A DNA stretch of 64,000 nucleotides from Puffinus mauretanicus (Eukaryota; Chordata; Aves; Procellariiformes; Procellariidae), in contig JAJKFH010002438.1 in assembly GCA_023333565.1 (NCBI GenBank), positions 186,001-250,000 on the forward strand, in the 5' to 3' direction. Position 1 is the first letter of the stretch. The number at the start of each line of letters is the position of its first letter. Under the pieces are notes generated by a model. That model did not search any database. It was not told where the DNA came from and saw only the letters and a list, made by a program, of their open reading frames with translations. The position numbers and the translations under genes were made by a program. This document shows positions 13,801-25,548 of the stretch, in pieces.

Positions 13801-15320
13801 GGCCCACAGTAGCTTTAAGTTATAGCTACAGCAGCACGGAAAATGGCACATGGTGATTTGCCAAGCAGCACCTCCATAACTGCATCTCAAATATACTACG
13901 GCATTGGAGCCATGAAATCCAAGACTCCTGAAAACTGACTGCAGCAGCAACTGTAGCAGACATGAATAACATTCTTCCATGCCTAACGTATAAAAAGGCA
14001 AATATCACAATACAAGTAACAGGAACAGTTCAGGAGTTCATAAGGATACCAAAATCAAGAATCCTCTTGCAAATCTGAAGGCGCGTGATTCACTTCCCAT
14101 TGAAGTCAGTGGTGAACTTAGCCATGGCTTCAATTACTTTTGCACAGGAAATAATTCTGACATCTTCCATTAAGAATGCCTACAACTGCAGCTACAATAC
14201 CAAACACGTGGTGTTGCAGCTGCAGTTTGCCAACACAAAGACCTCTCTGTGTAAAATAGAACTGTTTGGAGGTCATACACCAAATTAACTTACCCTGATG
14301 AAGCAAAGGCAATCTACAGGTAAAGATCACTGTTTTAACTGACAGCTTATAAAAACAATGACATTACAAAATGGAAGAAAGAGGGAGAAAAAAATCCCCC
14401 CCAAAACCAACACAAATACACACCCCTCAACCCAATACTATAAAAGTACCTAGTTATTACAGTAAGTTTTCCACTCATCACTGATTTTTCTGGATTTTAA
14501 TTGCACTTCATGTATTCAAACATAAATGTCAACCACCAAGAATGGTAGAGAGTCTTGACTGGATATTAACAGAAGTAGCAAGTCAGCTTGTGTTCGGTTT
14601 CCAAGTTGGATATTTACATCTGCCAACCACAGAAGTCCTGATACAATTTAATACTCTCCCCTTTTTATTTGCCAAAAAGACAGAGATTATTTGTTACAAA
14701 GGGGGTACCTATAGGGTAATTGAATCTAGATTCTGGCATTTTCTGACTTGACTTTATGATGCAACATTAGGTCCCAAATCGGCAAAGACTTCAGTAAAGT
14801 TACTAAATGTATGAAGTTAAATGAGATTTATCTTTGAAGGACTGGGATACACAGTTGTTCATTTCCACTGTGTTGAAATGGTTGTTCATAAAACTATTAA
14901 GTAACCTTAAATGTGTTGGGATTTTTTTTTCAAGATCAACATTATAATAAAATTTTTTAAAATCCTTCCAAGAACTTCAAGTTTGTTTATATATAACAAA
15001 ATTACTTAAAACCAAAATTTATCTGCAGTTTAATTCAGCTTGAAATATATTTTTGTAGACTATTAATTTTCATTCCCAAATGAAATATTCAAAAACATTT
15101 CACTCCCTACACACGATCAAGTTACAGAACTAAAAAACATCTAGAAATGGAATTGAAAAGCACAGTGAAAGATTACCCAAAACTTATACAGCAGACAGTT
15201 TCCAGAAGATCTATTAAAAGGCATGATAAGACTTCCACAAAATAGGCGATACAATAAAAAGCATAAATAGTAATAGTAGCAAAGTCTTAATCTTATTTTC
15301 TTTTCAAGCTTGCTACTTAC

Positions 15321-15403
15321 TGTAGAAACCCAAATCTATCTGTAACTTTGTAAAGACGATAGTCAGCATCTTCCCATGGTTCAATCTGCGCACCCTCCCG
15401 TCC
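15321..15403 (-). CDS. USP6NL: USP6NL internal coding exon (pre-TBC region)
   Basis: Seen: an 83-base exon on the minus strand between acceptor CTTTCTTTTAG and donor GTAAGT. It is read in phase 0 as GREGAQIEPWEDADYRLYK followed by VTDRFGFLH, with the last codon (CA) split across the next intron. Known: mammalian USP6NL continues GREGAEIEPWEDADYLVYK, then VTDRFGFLHEEELP, so identity is very high and the split His codon agrees with the family sequence. Differences visible here are Q for E after GREGA and RL for LV after DADY. The following exon (EEELPDHN and onward, then the TBC domain) was searched for by eye in 1-15320 on the minus strand and not seen, so it lies outside the window. On the transcribed strand, 158 bases separate the acceptor from a 64-base pyrimidine-only tract. 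Confidence 0.95.
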
Positions 15404-15561
15404 CTAAAAGAAAGAATAAAAAAAGAGCCAAATTAAGTTTTATGACACAATAAGCTAAGACACAGAAGACAGGATTCAGCCACTCAAAGCACAATCTTTG
15501 GGACACACTGGTAGTAGGGTAGAGGAAGGGGAGGAGAACACTAGTCATAAACTGACCAACC

Positions 15562-15625
15562 AAGAAAAAGAAAAGAGAAAGAAAGAAAGAAAGAAGGGGG
15601 GGAAAAAAAAAAAAAAAAAAAAGAG
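15562..15625. repeat. 64-base purine-only tract: (GAAA)n, G7, A20
   Basis: Every base from 15562 to 15625 is A or G: a GAAA-type repeat, then seven G, then twenty A, then GAG. On the transcribed strand of USP6NL it is a pure pyrimidine tract that starts 158 bases upstream of the acceptor of the exon at 15403. Such tracts can bind polypyrimidine-tract proteins or form triplex DNA, but nothing here proves either. Confidence 0.9.
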
Positions 15626-15743
15626 TAGCACACCTCCTCTCCCAGCGCCTATAAACAGTATTTTCATCACAGGAAAGCACTTTTGGTCACTGCTATACAC
15701 AGAATAAATTTCAACCACAGACTCGTAATAATGTCACATCTGC

Positions 15744-15885
15744 TGTTAATCTCCACAACAGTCCATCAAGGTCCCCACACAGTGCCTTCTACTCATTTTA
15801 TTTCCATACTCCATCTTTCCTGAACCATCACCTGACAACAGCACACTGTGGACAGGCTCAAACTAACATCCGTGCTGACTTCCAG
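15744..15885 (-). repeat. Possible MIR-like SINE remnant (reverse orientation)
   Basis: The plus strand reads like a decayed reverse complement of a MIR-type SINE. It has TTAATCTCCACAACAGTCC (compare the ATAATCCTCACAACAACCC block), then ACTCATTTTATTTCC, and ends with CAGGCTCAAACTAACATCC and GACTTCCAGC, like the tRNA-head side. There are several mismatches and gaps. Comparison was from memory, so a repeat-database alignment is needed. Confidence 0.35.
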
Positions 15886-16345
15886 CAGCTGTCGAACAGA
15901 ATGCAGCACTGAGTTTTCCCTCAATGAAGCGCTCATTCATGCTCCTCTCTTCTATTCCAATTGCCAATTTTTGTAAGACTTGCAGAAATTTATTTCAGCT
16001 AGATATTCTTCCGGTATGGGCTATGCACAGGTTACTGGGTGTGAAGAGAGGCCACCACTCAGAATGCAAACCATGTGCATGTTTTTTCCTTATTAAAAAA
16101 ACACAGCCACTCACTTAAATGCACACTGTGCAAACCACCAACTCTAGCATGCAAGATGTTTCATGAACTCTACAAACAAGTCTATTGCTCAGTACTCCAA
16201 TGACATTTGTAAAGTCCACAAGTGTTACAAGACTATGTAAATACGGTGTAGGCATTCTAGGCATACTCTGTGCCAGGCTTTTACTTGACAAGTGGTTCAA
16301 GAAAAAAAGGATTGACTAGGGTATTTCTTCAAATCCTCACAGCAG

Positions 16346-16895
16346 TCATAGAATCATTTAGGTTGGAAAAGACCTCTAAGATCATCGAGTCCAACCATTA
16401 ACCTAACACTGCCAAGTCCATCACTAAACCATGTCTCCAAGCGGCCACATCTACATGTCTTTTAAATACCTCCAGGGATGGGGACTCAACTTCCCTGGGC
16501 AGCCTGTTCCAATGTTTGACAACCCTTTCGGTAAAGAAATTTTTCCTACTATCCAATCCTCAACCTCCCCTGGCACAACTTGAGGTCGTTTTCTCTCATC
16601 TTATCGCTTGTTACTTGTGAGAAGAGACCAACCCCCACCTCGCTACAACCTCCTTCCAGGGAGTTGTAGAGTGCGATAAGGTCTCCCCTCAGCCTCCTCT
16701 TCTTCAGGCTAAACAACCCCAGTTCCCTCAGCCGCTCCTCATAAGACTTGTGCTCCAGGCCCTTCACCAGCTTCGTTGCCCTTCTCTGGACACGCTCCAG
16801 CACCTCCATGTCCTTCTTGTAGTGAGGGGCCCAAAACTGAACACAGGATTCGAGGTGCGGCCTCACCAGTGCCGAGCACAGGGGGACGAGTACAG
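16346..16895 (-). mobile_element. CR1 LINE 3' end (5'-truncated)
   Basis: A classic avian CR1 3' end on the minus strand. The element's terminal ATTCTATG motif lies at 16347-16354, preceded by the conserved GTTGGACTCGATGATCTTAG-like block. From about 16895 down to 16549 an uninterrupted frame encodes the C-terminal end of ORF2, with recognisable [38 protein letters not shown] and [20 protein letters not shown]. The frame then breaks (LCQGRLRIG, then stop), so this copy is dead. It is 5'-truncated, as most CR1 copies are, and lies in the same orientation as the host gene. Its higher GC content contrasts with the surrounding intron. The retained frame suggests moderate rather than great age. 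Confidence 0.95.
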
Positions 16896-17323
16896 AACAA
16901 TCTGACAAACAATGCAGTTCACTCATCTTTTAAGTTCTCTGTAATGATTTAAATATTTATTACCATAACCAAAAATTTAATAAATAAAAAGTAAAATAAG
17001 AGTCCTTCTGATCTCATAGATAACCTGAGCATCCTCAAACATCCCAGTTTCATTACTTCTAATACATGACATTACCTTAAAATAGCCCCAAAGCAACTTG
17101 CCACGGACCTGAAAAATGAGTTGATTGAGTCATTATCCAGAATATCCCCTATGGAGGGAGAATTTAATTCACCCAGAGGCCAGTGTATCATGAAGCCATC
17201 AGATCAGTACTGCATAGAGTATTTTAAACAAAAACTTGCGGGAACCATGATTCATTTTTTAAACAGACATATTACTAAAATTAATTATAAAATGCCTTTA
17301 AAATTATTATCAAGTTCACTTAC

Positions 17324-17397
17324 TCTGTCATACTTGGCAACTATCTCGGCTCGTTCTTGGGCAAGTTTGATAGCAGCATCCTGCTCGGCATCTGCAC
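17324..17397 (-). CDS. USP6NL: USP6NL internal coding exon (pre-TBC region)
   Basis: Seen: a 74-base exon on the minus strand between acceptor CTCCACAG and donor GTAAGT. It starts with two bases of a split Gly codon and encodes [17 protein letters not shown] followed by IVAKYDR, ending in phase 0. Known: mammalian USP6NL (RN-tre) has near its start a segment of the form [22 protein letters not shown], so the match is close over about 20 residues, with AIK where the mammalian form has ALK or similar. The protein is a Rab GTPase-activating protein (reported for RAB5 and RAB43) that acts on endocytic and Golgi trafficking and binds EPS8. This exon lies before the catalytic TBC domain, so no catalytic residue is expected here. 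The next exon downstream is 1.9 kb away at 15403 and joins in frame as KYDR-GREG. Confidence 0.92.
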
Positions 17398-20300
17398 CTG
17401 TGGAGAATTAAAATAATGCTGTTCAGATTCTCTCCCTTGTGAACAAAGAACTGCAGCTAAATACTTGGAAAATAAACTTCAACTTCAGAGAGACTACTTG
17501 GATGGACAACTGCCAAAACAATTGTATCAAAGCAAAATATGACCTTGGTGCATGTCTTGAATACTGTTCAAAGTAAAATACAGTTATTGGATGGTATCCC
17601 AACTGCTGAGTTTAGTATGTTCCAAATTTTCCACCAAAACAGGTATTAAATAAAGTTAAAAAAATAATACCCCACAACCCACTACTGAAAGACTAAACAA
17701 AGCAGTAAAAGCTACTAGTTGCCAATTCCACAAACACTCACATAGTCAAAGAAAGCCGAAACATACACTACTGGTTTAAAACAAAAGTGTGAACTATTTA
17801 CAGGATTTGTAGAGAGGGATTAGAATACTGATGAATGCTGAAGAAATACTGCATGACTTCATCTGAGAATTTGCCTAAGACTTATTTCTCAGAAAACATG
17901 GAAGGACATCGTTACAGTATGAGAACTGCAACTTGGGCAACCCAGAGTCATAAGGACTAGAAGCATAAGGATATGACAACAGGAAGGCTGACAAGCAAGA
18001 AAAAACGGATGCGTGGGTAAGCACTGGACATCAGTACACTGCAGATACAGCACAGTTTACTACAGCGGTGGAGTTCAAGTTTAGATAAAACCGTTTTGAT
18101 CGACAGAAGGTGACGCAGACCGAATGTGTGTAACCGAATTAGGTTCCTTGGCATTGTTCCCTTAACAGAAACCATCTCTAGAACATGGACGGGAATGTGA
18201 AAGGAAAAGTAAGAAAGATGCTGCTTTGAATATTCAACAACATAATGCACTTCAATATCCCACATGCAATTATGATTTCAAACCAATGAGGCAAATCAGT
18301 TTTAATCAATGATAAGTTTGTGAAACATTCAAGAGTTGATTTGTTTCGATTATTAAAAAGCAATGAACTCTAGATAAAGCAAAGCTTTGAAAAGGTTTGA
18401 AATAGCTTTCAAGCACACACTGTTATAAAAATAACTCCAGGCATGTGTTTTTTCTTCACTATTTAGTTCATGGCAACATAACGAACTTCAGAAATTGTAT
18501 ATATTAACCATCTGGGCCATGAAATAGAAAAACAGATCAGATATTACAGTTTTCTATTGTATGACATTATTAACACATTTATTTGTTCAAACCCAGTATT
18601 TCTTTACTAAAATTTACCTACATATTTCTCAGATATTTAGACAAGAAGTTGTGCCAACGTGGCCTTCTAAGCCATCTGTCAGAGATTTAGCAAGGTCTCT
18701 GCATGTTTTCACTTGAAGTTTCTTTAGGGAACGCAGAGAGAACCTCAGTATGCCCCATCATGGACACAAGCACCAGCATTCAGGCAACAGCAATGCTTGT
18801 CCCAAACTTCCCCTAATGGAAAGCCTGACTGCTTCTTGAAAGCTTCTACTTATGATGTCCAGAAGTTACACTTCGTTATCCTCATTCTGGCCCCCTTCTG
18901 CTTGTCACCATAATTTGCCAATCATATTACTCCCATTTATTAGCAAGGACATAGAGCTTCATCATTTTTTCCAGTGTGCACCAGAACCAGCACACATGTA
19001 TTTACACAATTATTTGAGGGAGAAAAAAAAATAATAATTAAGAATTACATCTGCTATATTTGGAAGCTATACTACTCTGTGCCACAACACTGATAAATAA
19101 TTTCCTTCCTTTCAGGCGAGAAGCAAGTAGAGTCATTTCATATTGCTCAGCCTTTGGTGTTGTCCAAGCAGTGCACTGTTCCTCCTGCTCCTTCAGGTGC
19201 TGGATCCACCTTTATTCCTAAGCTTAAAGAAGACTGCAAGACACAAAGCAGTTTGGTTTCAGGTTTGTTTTTCTTCGACGCAGTTTTATAGCGATTGCGG
19301 GACTGTTACCCCAGCTGCCTATGTGAACGCTGACAAGACCCAACTCTTACACACCAACCGCAGCACCCTTCTAGAACCCCTCCCCAGCACTGTCACCACA
19401 CAAGGGCACAGACTGAACTCTATGCGACCGAGCGCATTCAAGCGCTATATATTCCCCAACACAATTATAACAATCCGGTTTTTATCCTTTACTAGTTGAC
19501 ATTATATGCCTACTAAACTGACAATGTCCACTAAAGTTACCAAATCTACACTGACATAAAGTAGTACATGAAGCTTAGCACTACTTTCCAAGTGAGAAGC
19601 TAAAGGAACCATAATCAAAATTAAGGTGCATTTTCTTTTGTAAGACATAGAGATCTGTGCTTACAGTAAGTCTTTACAGAAGGCCAATTATGGGTTTTTA
19701 AAAAGTAAACTTTATGCTCGCTTAGAAAGCTGACATTCCTTCACAGAATTCAAGTATTGCTCAATCCTAATCTTCCCTTCTCCAATGGAGAGATTTGGGG
19801 GAAAAGCTTACTTGTTTAAAGTACGACTGCTGCTGGACTTCAAGAAATGGGGAAAAATTCCTACCACTATTTTCCCAGTAAACGAGAGATTAGATTTGAT
19901 TTGAGAAAGCGTGTGGCTGAATAATACGTAGTCAATATTGTAATACATAGTAGTCAATACATTCAAGTAGTAAGTAGTCGATACAAGTTTTATTAACAGA
20001 ATTAAAAAAGATTATTACTTGTATTTAAAAAATATACTCAAAAGGACGTGCACAGCTCTTCAACAAGACAGATGGAGGAAGTGGCCGAAGTTGAAACAAA
20101 GTTTAAACCTTTGCTTAAAAGAATGCAAAACTGTATTTGCACCAGAAACTGAGTCCTGATTTATGCTGAAAACGTGGCCATGGCTTACCTTGCTTTTCTC
20201 TGCATAAGTAACATATGAATCAAAGTTTGGCATGTTCTGTGCCTCATGACAATTCAATTACATTTAGTGTGGAAATTATCATATTCATTGCCTTTAAAGT

Positions 20301-22508
20301 AATCCTCTTCCCTTTCTGCCAGAATCATCTTAACCTTCTAGCTGCACTGAGAGAGTTTAATGTCACGTTAATCCATCCACACCAAAAACTCAGAAAACTT
20401 GAGATGTTTTCTAAGACAAGAGGTTATATTTTGGGAGATAAACATAAAATATGATTTTTCTTGTAAGAGGAATTATTTAAGTATCTCCAAGTTAGAAATT
20501 ACACAATGATTCCTGATAAAGTAAAAGCTAAATATGGGAACAAGAAAAATTCTTCATGAAATATCTTCCTAGGCACAAAAATATATTACTACATCACTAC
20601 GAAATTGAAGACAAATAACTGGTATTCTAAAGTCTTATCAGTTTTATTCAGTAAGTCTTGTCTCACTGAAAGCAGTTAAAGATGTGAAACAAGTATGATT
20701 AAGTTTTCTAATTAGAAGTTAGCATTACAGATGATCAACACCACATTATACAGGAAACGCAATCTCGGATGAGGCTGACATTAATATATAGTCAATTAAC
20801 TAGTACAGAGAACTGATTTTGACTAAAAACTGAGGAAATATATTATCAATGACCTAAAAAAAAAAGGTGTAATCAATGGCAATAAAATCTGCCAATGATG
20901 GCATGCTAAACAGCGCATTTAAGTCCCCCAAAAAACTGGTCAGGCTTACAAGGTACAACGAGCGTGCTTAAAACCTTGCCAAGCAGCAATGTCACACATC
21001 TAGCTTTCGGAAAACGTAAATCATAAAAAGAAAGGCCAGGAACAAAATTTTCTGAACAGCTGGCCTGATACACATAACACTCCTCATTAGAGAATATTTT
21101 CCCCTCATCACTCCGTCATGCTGACCTGTTTTCTGTATTTACAAATATTACAAATTTCTAAGTTTTGAAAATCAGCGTGCAAAGGAACTGAAGTATCATT
21201 ATAGCCAGAAAATCAAACAGAAAATCCCAATCTGCGATGACGTGAAAGAGGACTGACATAACAGTCTGATTTCCAAGTATAGCGGAAAAGCAGTAATCTG
21301 GTTATCTTACTTGTCAGCGCTGCTGAGATGACTAGTAAACTGCTGTATTTAAACTTTCAGAGACATAGTTAAGGATGGGACTAAATCTGTCTCATTTTGC
21401 AACTCACTGATTTTAAACTGCTGAAGAGTCAGGCCTGATAAATTAGATACCTGTGGACTGCCATCAGCCCTACAACACAGGAGGAGAGCGTTGCCTAGCA
21501 TCAGTACAAACTTTCTTCCTTTGTCACTCTACTACGAGTCTCTCCTTACCTCACCAATTACCGAAGAATTGAAAAAGACACAATTTCTTCAGAAACAGAA
21601 AGAAGTGATGGTATGTAAGAAATGTAAGTGGCAAAGGCAAAATACTAAGTCCTACACAAGGACACAATCCTAATTAGTCTCCAGTACTTATTTTCTGAGA
21701 GAGGAAATAAGTGATCTGGAGATGACAGCATTACTTAGTAGCAACAAATTTACAGATGAATTCGGGGTGTTATTCTGCTATCCACTATTAGGTGGTCTCT
21801 GTGTGCATCACAATCGCATTTAAAATAAAACCCCACATTTTTAAAGCTAGAGCTTTTTTAAAATTTCAAAACGCCTGTCCAGTTCAGTCAATTGATATAA
21901 AAATTGAAAAACATCACGCTAAATTAAAATAAATTCCTAAAACTGACAACAAACAGGCTTCTTACACAAACTTAAAAACTAACTGGAAACTCTCAGTTCG
22001 TACTGAGCAGCTGCAATTTTAAGTATCTTACAGCTTGTGAAGAATATTAGGGAGAACAGTTTACTTTTCCAGAGTTCCCGATTCTTCCAGTCCTAAGGAA
22101 GAAAGGCAAGTGAATTCAATTTAAGCATGAAGGAACTAATAATATTAATAGACATAATGCAAATTAAAAATACATAATGTTCTGCTCCCTAATGAATGCA
22201 AGACTAACTGGAACAGACCAACGGCCGAAAGTGACATATTTAACAGCAAAACAGCAGATCCAAGTAAAAATAAACACTATTAAACAGAAAATGAGGATGA
22301 AGAGAAAATAATGCCCTACAGATAGATGTAAAAATGAAATTCTGACTATTAGTAAAATTTTCTCAAGGATAGAGATTTTTTGCAAGAAACCAGGTTCTGA
22401 TACAGAGCTACAGTTTGACAGATCCAATCCAACTCAAAAAGAAATAATCCTGCTTTACTCTTGCCTTGGTGCCATCTTCTCCCTTCGTTTCCCAGGGAGA
22501 AACAGTAG

Positions 22509-22530
22509 CTGTAGATGTAGGCATCTACAG
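22509..22530. other. Short perfect inverted repeat (9-bp stem, 4-base loop)
   Basis: CTGTAGATG, then TAGG, then CATCTACAG. It is a perfect 9-bp hairpin in intronic sequence with no flanking evidence of an RNA gene. Confidence 0.75.
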
Positions 22531-25177
22531 ACACCAGAGAACCTTTGATCCAAGGTCCCCCTATCACCCACCTAAAATACAGGTTTTTTAAGCGGGAAAA
22601 GGGGAGAAGGCAAAAAAAGAAATAAAACTGGTAATAAAGTATTTTTGTATTAATTTAAATTGCCAAGCTAAACATTGAGGATCCTTCTTGCAGCCCCAGC
22701 AGTAACTCAGTTCTTCAAAATAAATGAGTGGGAACAGACAGTACTATCCCTTGTGTTTCCAGTGGCCAAGGAGCAGCTGAACGGGGTGACTAACACGAAC
22801 AGCCCAGAGTTACACCTGGTTTTCATCGCACAGACTGACGGAACTGAGCTGCCGCTGAGTGAGGAATTGCCAGAAGACAGTAAAATGCTGGTCTTTCCCA
22901 CAAGAAGAGGAGCTTTTGCTCTTCAAGGTTTACTAAGTACCTATAGTTTGAACTCTGTTTGTCTAATTCTGCATGGCTTCTAATCCTGTTCAGCTACAGA
23001 ACTGCAAAACAGTAAGGCACAGCATTTTAAAAAGTGATTTTCACCTGCAATCCACGGAGGATGCATCTCTAGCCCATGCAAAAGTAGTCACACAACTTAT
23101 GGGAATGATCTTTGGGTGACTCAAACTCACTACTGAGACTTCTCCCTGAAACCAGCCTAAAGATGCCTGGTTAGATATATTGCCTCACCTGGAAAAAGTA
23201 ACAACAGCCAAGCCCTAGCTTCCTCATCAAGGTAGCACAAAGAAAGTACTGCCGGGAGTCTCAGCGCGTTCTTTACACGTGTCGAAGGAGTGTGTACAAG
23301 GTACATTATAGTGCTTATGCATTATCAGCAGCATAATAAATTCCTTCTTACAGATGTGCCATAAATTTAAGTAATGCCTCATTCCAATGTGGTCAGTATA
23401 CTAATAGCATCCTGTGTAATCTTATCCCAAATTCTGGAAAGGAGATTTCTCCCTTTTTTGTTCTTTGAACCATCATCACTGCCTCCTCAACTGCAGAGCA
23501 GTCTAAAAACCCCAAAAGACTTGGAACATGCTAATTTGATTTCCATTACTTCACTCAAATTCTTGCTTGTTTGCACATTACACGTTCCACTGCACAAAGA
23601 GCTGCACTGGCACAAATTCCTGTCTGCAGGCACTACCACCAGCTGCTACGCATCTACACATTTAAAGCACATATCAGAGCAACAAACAAAACATTTTCTA
23701 AGTCTCTGGTCATATCAGAAAGTCCCTTTAATACCCAGGCTGTTTATTTTCCTTCCAGTCCATTCCCACAAACAATGAAATAAAAGCCATGACATACACT
23801 TAATAGTATTTTGTTGTGGGTAGCCAATGTTCAAAAGGACAAATCTTGGTAAATACCTGCACATAGATATTAAACCTGCTTTGAACAGAAAAGATTAAGC
23901 ATCATTTATTATATTTTATTTTTCCCTTCATGCAGAGAGACCTTTTAACATAAAAGTGAAATAGTTACAGTTAGAAAAGCAATCCCTTTTACAAAGCAAT
24001 ACTTCCTCAGGAAAAACAGTATTTCCAGAAGTTAACTGAGCTACATTTCTTCCACCATTAAACATAATTATCCACCTTAATAGTATTAAGTATTTAAAAC
24101 TCAGAGTTATCACTAATCCAAAATGAGAGAGAAGTAAAACGGCACGATACAAACAATTAAAGACCAGTACATAAAATAAAACAACATTTTACCAGTCTTT
24201 AGATTGCAATTTTCTGCCCAGTCCTTGTAAAGCTCTGTTTTAGTCTTCATGAAGTAAATCTGTTTATTTCTAGACCATATTCTAAATCAGTTTATCAAAA
24301 ATGAACAGGGGAAAGTCCTCCTCCTCCACTTGCAGCATTTGCTCCACATAACCGAGCCACTTGACACATGCTCCTTCTTTTTCAAGATATGGCCCCTCTA
24401 CAGTTACACGAGCTGCCGATATTCAAACAAAGATGCTGTTTGTTAATAAGAAGTGTCATGCAGGCACCATGCTAGTGTTCTCCACCACGGCCCACAGCCC
24501 TGCATTCCAGCTAATAATAAACAAGAGGATTTGAACAAACAGCCTCAGAGGACGCGGCTCCTGTAACACATCACTGTTACGCTCTTGGGTAAGAATTTTT
24601 ACTGGTATTTACCAAGTGCTGCACGAAAAGCATCTTATTTAAAGGACTTACTAGAAATGGGGCTTGAAGTACCCTATTTCTGGCTTATTACTTAAGAAAC
24701 CATGAAATAAAGTAACTCTAAAAATACAGTTTAGATTTCTGTAACTTTTCGGCATTCCCTACTTATAGGATGGAGATTTTACACCTTTTCTGTTTAAAAC
24801 TCCTTTATTGTTCAGGATATCTTGGGCACCTGAAATACCTAGGATGTCAGGAGTTGACAAGAACATTTGCATTGATGAAAGTATAAAAATTCAAGATTTA
24901 ATATTGGTAGAATTCATCTGCATCCTCAAAACCTGAAAAACAAATCTCCTTGCCAAATATTTAAAGACACACAAATCAAGCCATTCTCCTGCATAGATTT
25001 TAGTCCTTACACATGCTTTCTCAATCAAAACATCAGCTGCTGTGTGATGCTTACAGCCAGGAGCCAGCCAATTCCATTTCTTAACGTAAGCAAGTCAGAG
25101 CACACATGCTGCCAGATCTGGCTTGGAAGACTTGTGTGGACTTCCAGCTCTTTGTGAAGCCAACAGAAAGATGATCA

Positions 25178-25548
25178 GTGGGACTGTTCAGCCTGGAGAA
25201 GAGAATGCTCAGGGAGAACTTATCAATGGACATAAGTACCTGAAGGGAGGATGCAAAGAGGACGGAGCCAGGCTCTTTTCAGTGGTGCCCAGTGACAGGA
25301 CCAGAGACAACAGGCACAAACGGAAACACTGGAGGTTCCCTCTGAACATCAGGAAACACTTTTCTACTGTGAGGGTGACCGAGCACTGGCACAGGTCACC
25401 CAGGGAGGTTGTGGAGTCTCCATGCTTGGAGATACTCAAAAGCTGTCTGGACGTGGTCCTGGGCAACCAGCTCTGCGTGGCCCTGCTTGAGCAGGGGGGT
25501 TGGACGAGATGACATCCAGAGGTCCCTTTCAACCTCAACCATTCTATG
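25178..25548 (+). mobile_element. CR1 LINE 3' end (5'-truncated)
   Basis: A plus-strand CR1 3' end, antisense to USP6NL. It opens at GGGACTGTTCAGCCTGGAG and keeps a frame to 25512 with conserved ORF2 C-terminal blocks: YLKGGCKEDGARLFSVVPSD, RFPLNIRKHFSTVRVTEHW, REVVESP and LEQGGWTR followed by TGA. The 3' tail CTTTCAACCTCAACC then ATTCTATG is the family's usual end. Differences such as RDNRHKRKHW show drift. It belongs to a different CR1 lineage from the copy at 16346-16895, because its block order and tail wording differ. It is 5'-truncated and not autonomous. Confidence 0.95.

Larger units (their letters stand above)
1..15320 (-). other. USP6NL: USP6NL intron, 5' portion (rest outside window)
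   Basis: Transcribed on the minus strand after the exon at 15321. I see no further USP6NL exon: none of the expected EEELPDHNVAV or TBC-domain peptides is found. The stretch is AT-rich unique sequence with short A or T tracts (for example 2464-2478 and 5591-5607), a (TA)n run at 4544-4559, a possible tRNA-headed SINE remnant at about 905-1000, a purine tract at 10825-10855, and a stop-free minus-strand stretch at 7824-8030 of unknown meaning. No RNA gene or recognisable open frame was found. Confidence 0.8.
15404..17323 (-). other. USP6NL: USP6NL intron (1.9 kb) between the two recognised exons
   Basis: Bounded by GTAAGT at 17323-17318 and an AG acceptor at 15405-15404 on the minus strand. 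It holds, in transcript order, unique AT-rich sequence, a sense-oriented CR1 3' end (16895-16346), a possible MIR-like remnant (15885-15744) and a 64-base pyrimidine tract (15625-15562 on the transcribed strand). Transposon DNA makes up about a third of the intron. Confidence 0.9.

Noticed and set aside
1..15320. Search for the next USP6NL exon (EEELPDHN and TBC-domain peptides)
   Set aside because: No matching minus-strand sequence was found, so the intron after the exon at 15321 extends beyond the window.
15381..15680. Phenylalanine-rich minus-strand frame overlapping the USP6NL exon
   Set aside because: It is the wrong frame relative to the exon and runs through the purine/pyrimidine repeat.
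22675..22983. 102-codon plus-strand frame with higher GC
   Set aside because: Looks slightly more protein-like (PEDSKMLVFPTRRG) but has no splice-site support and no recognised family; not strong enough to call.
23374..23778. 134-codon plus-strand open frame
   Set aside because: The peptide is leucine/serine/histidine-rich without any family motif, has no splice or promoter context, and is within chance length.
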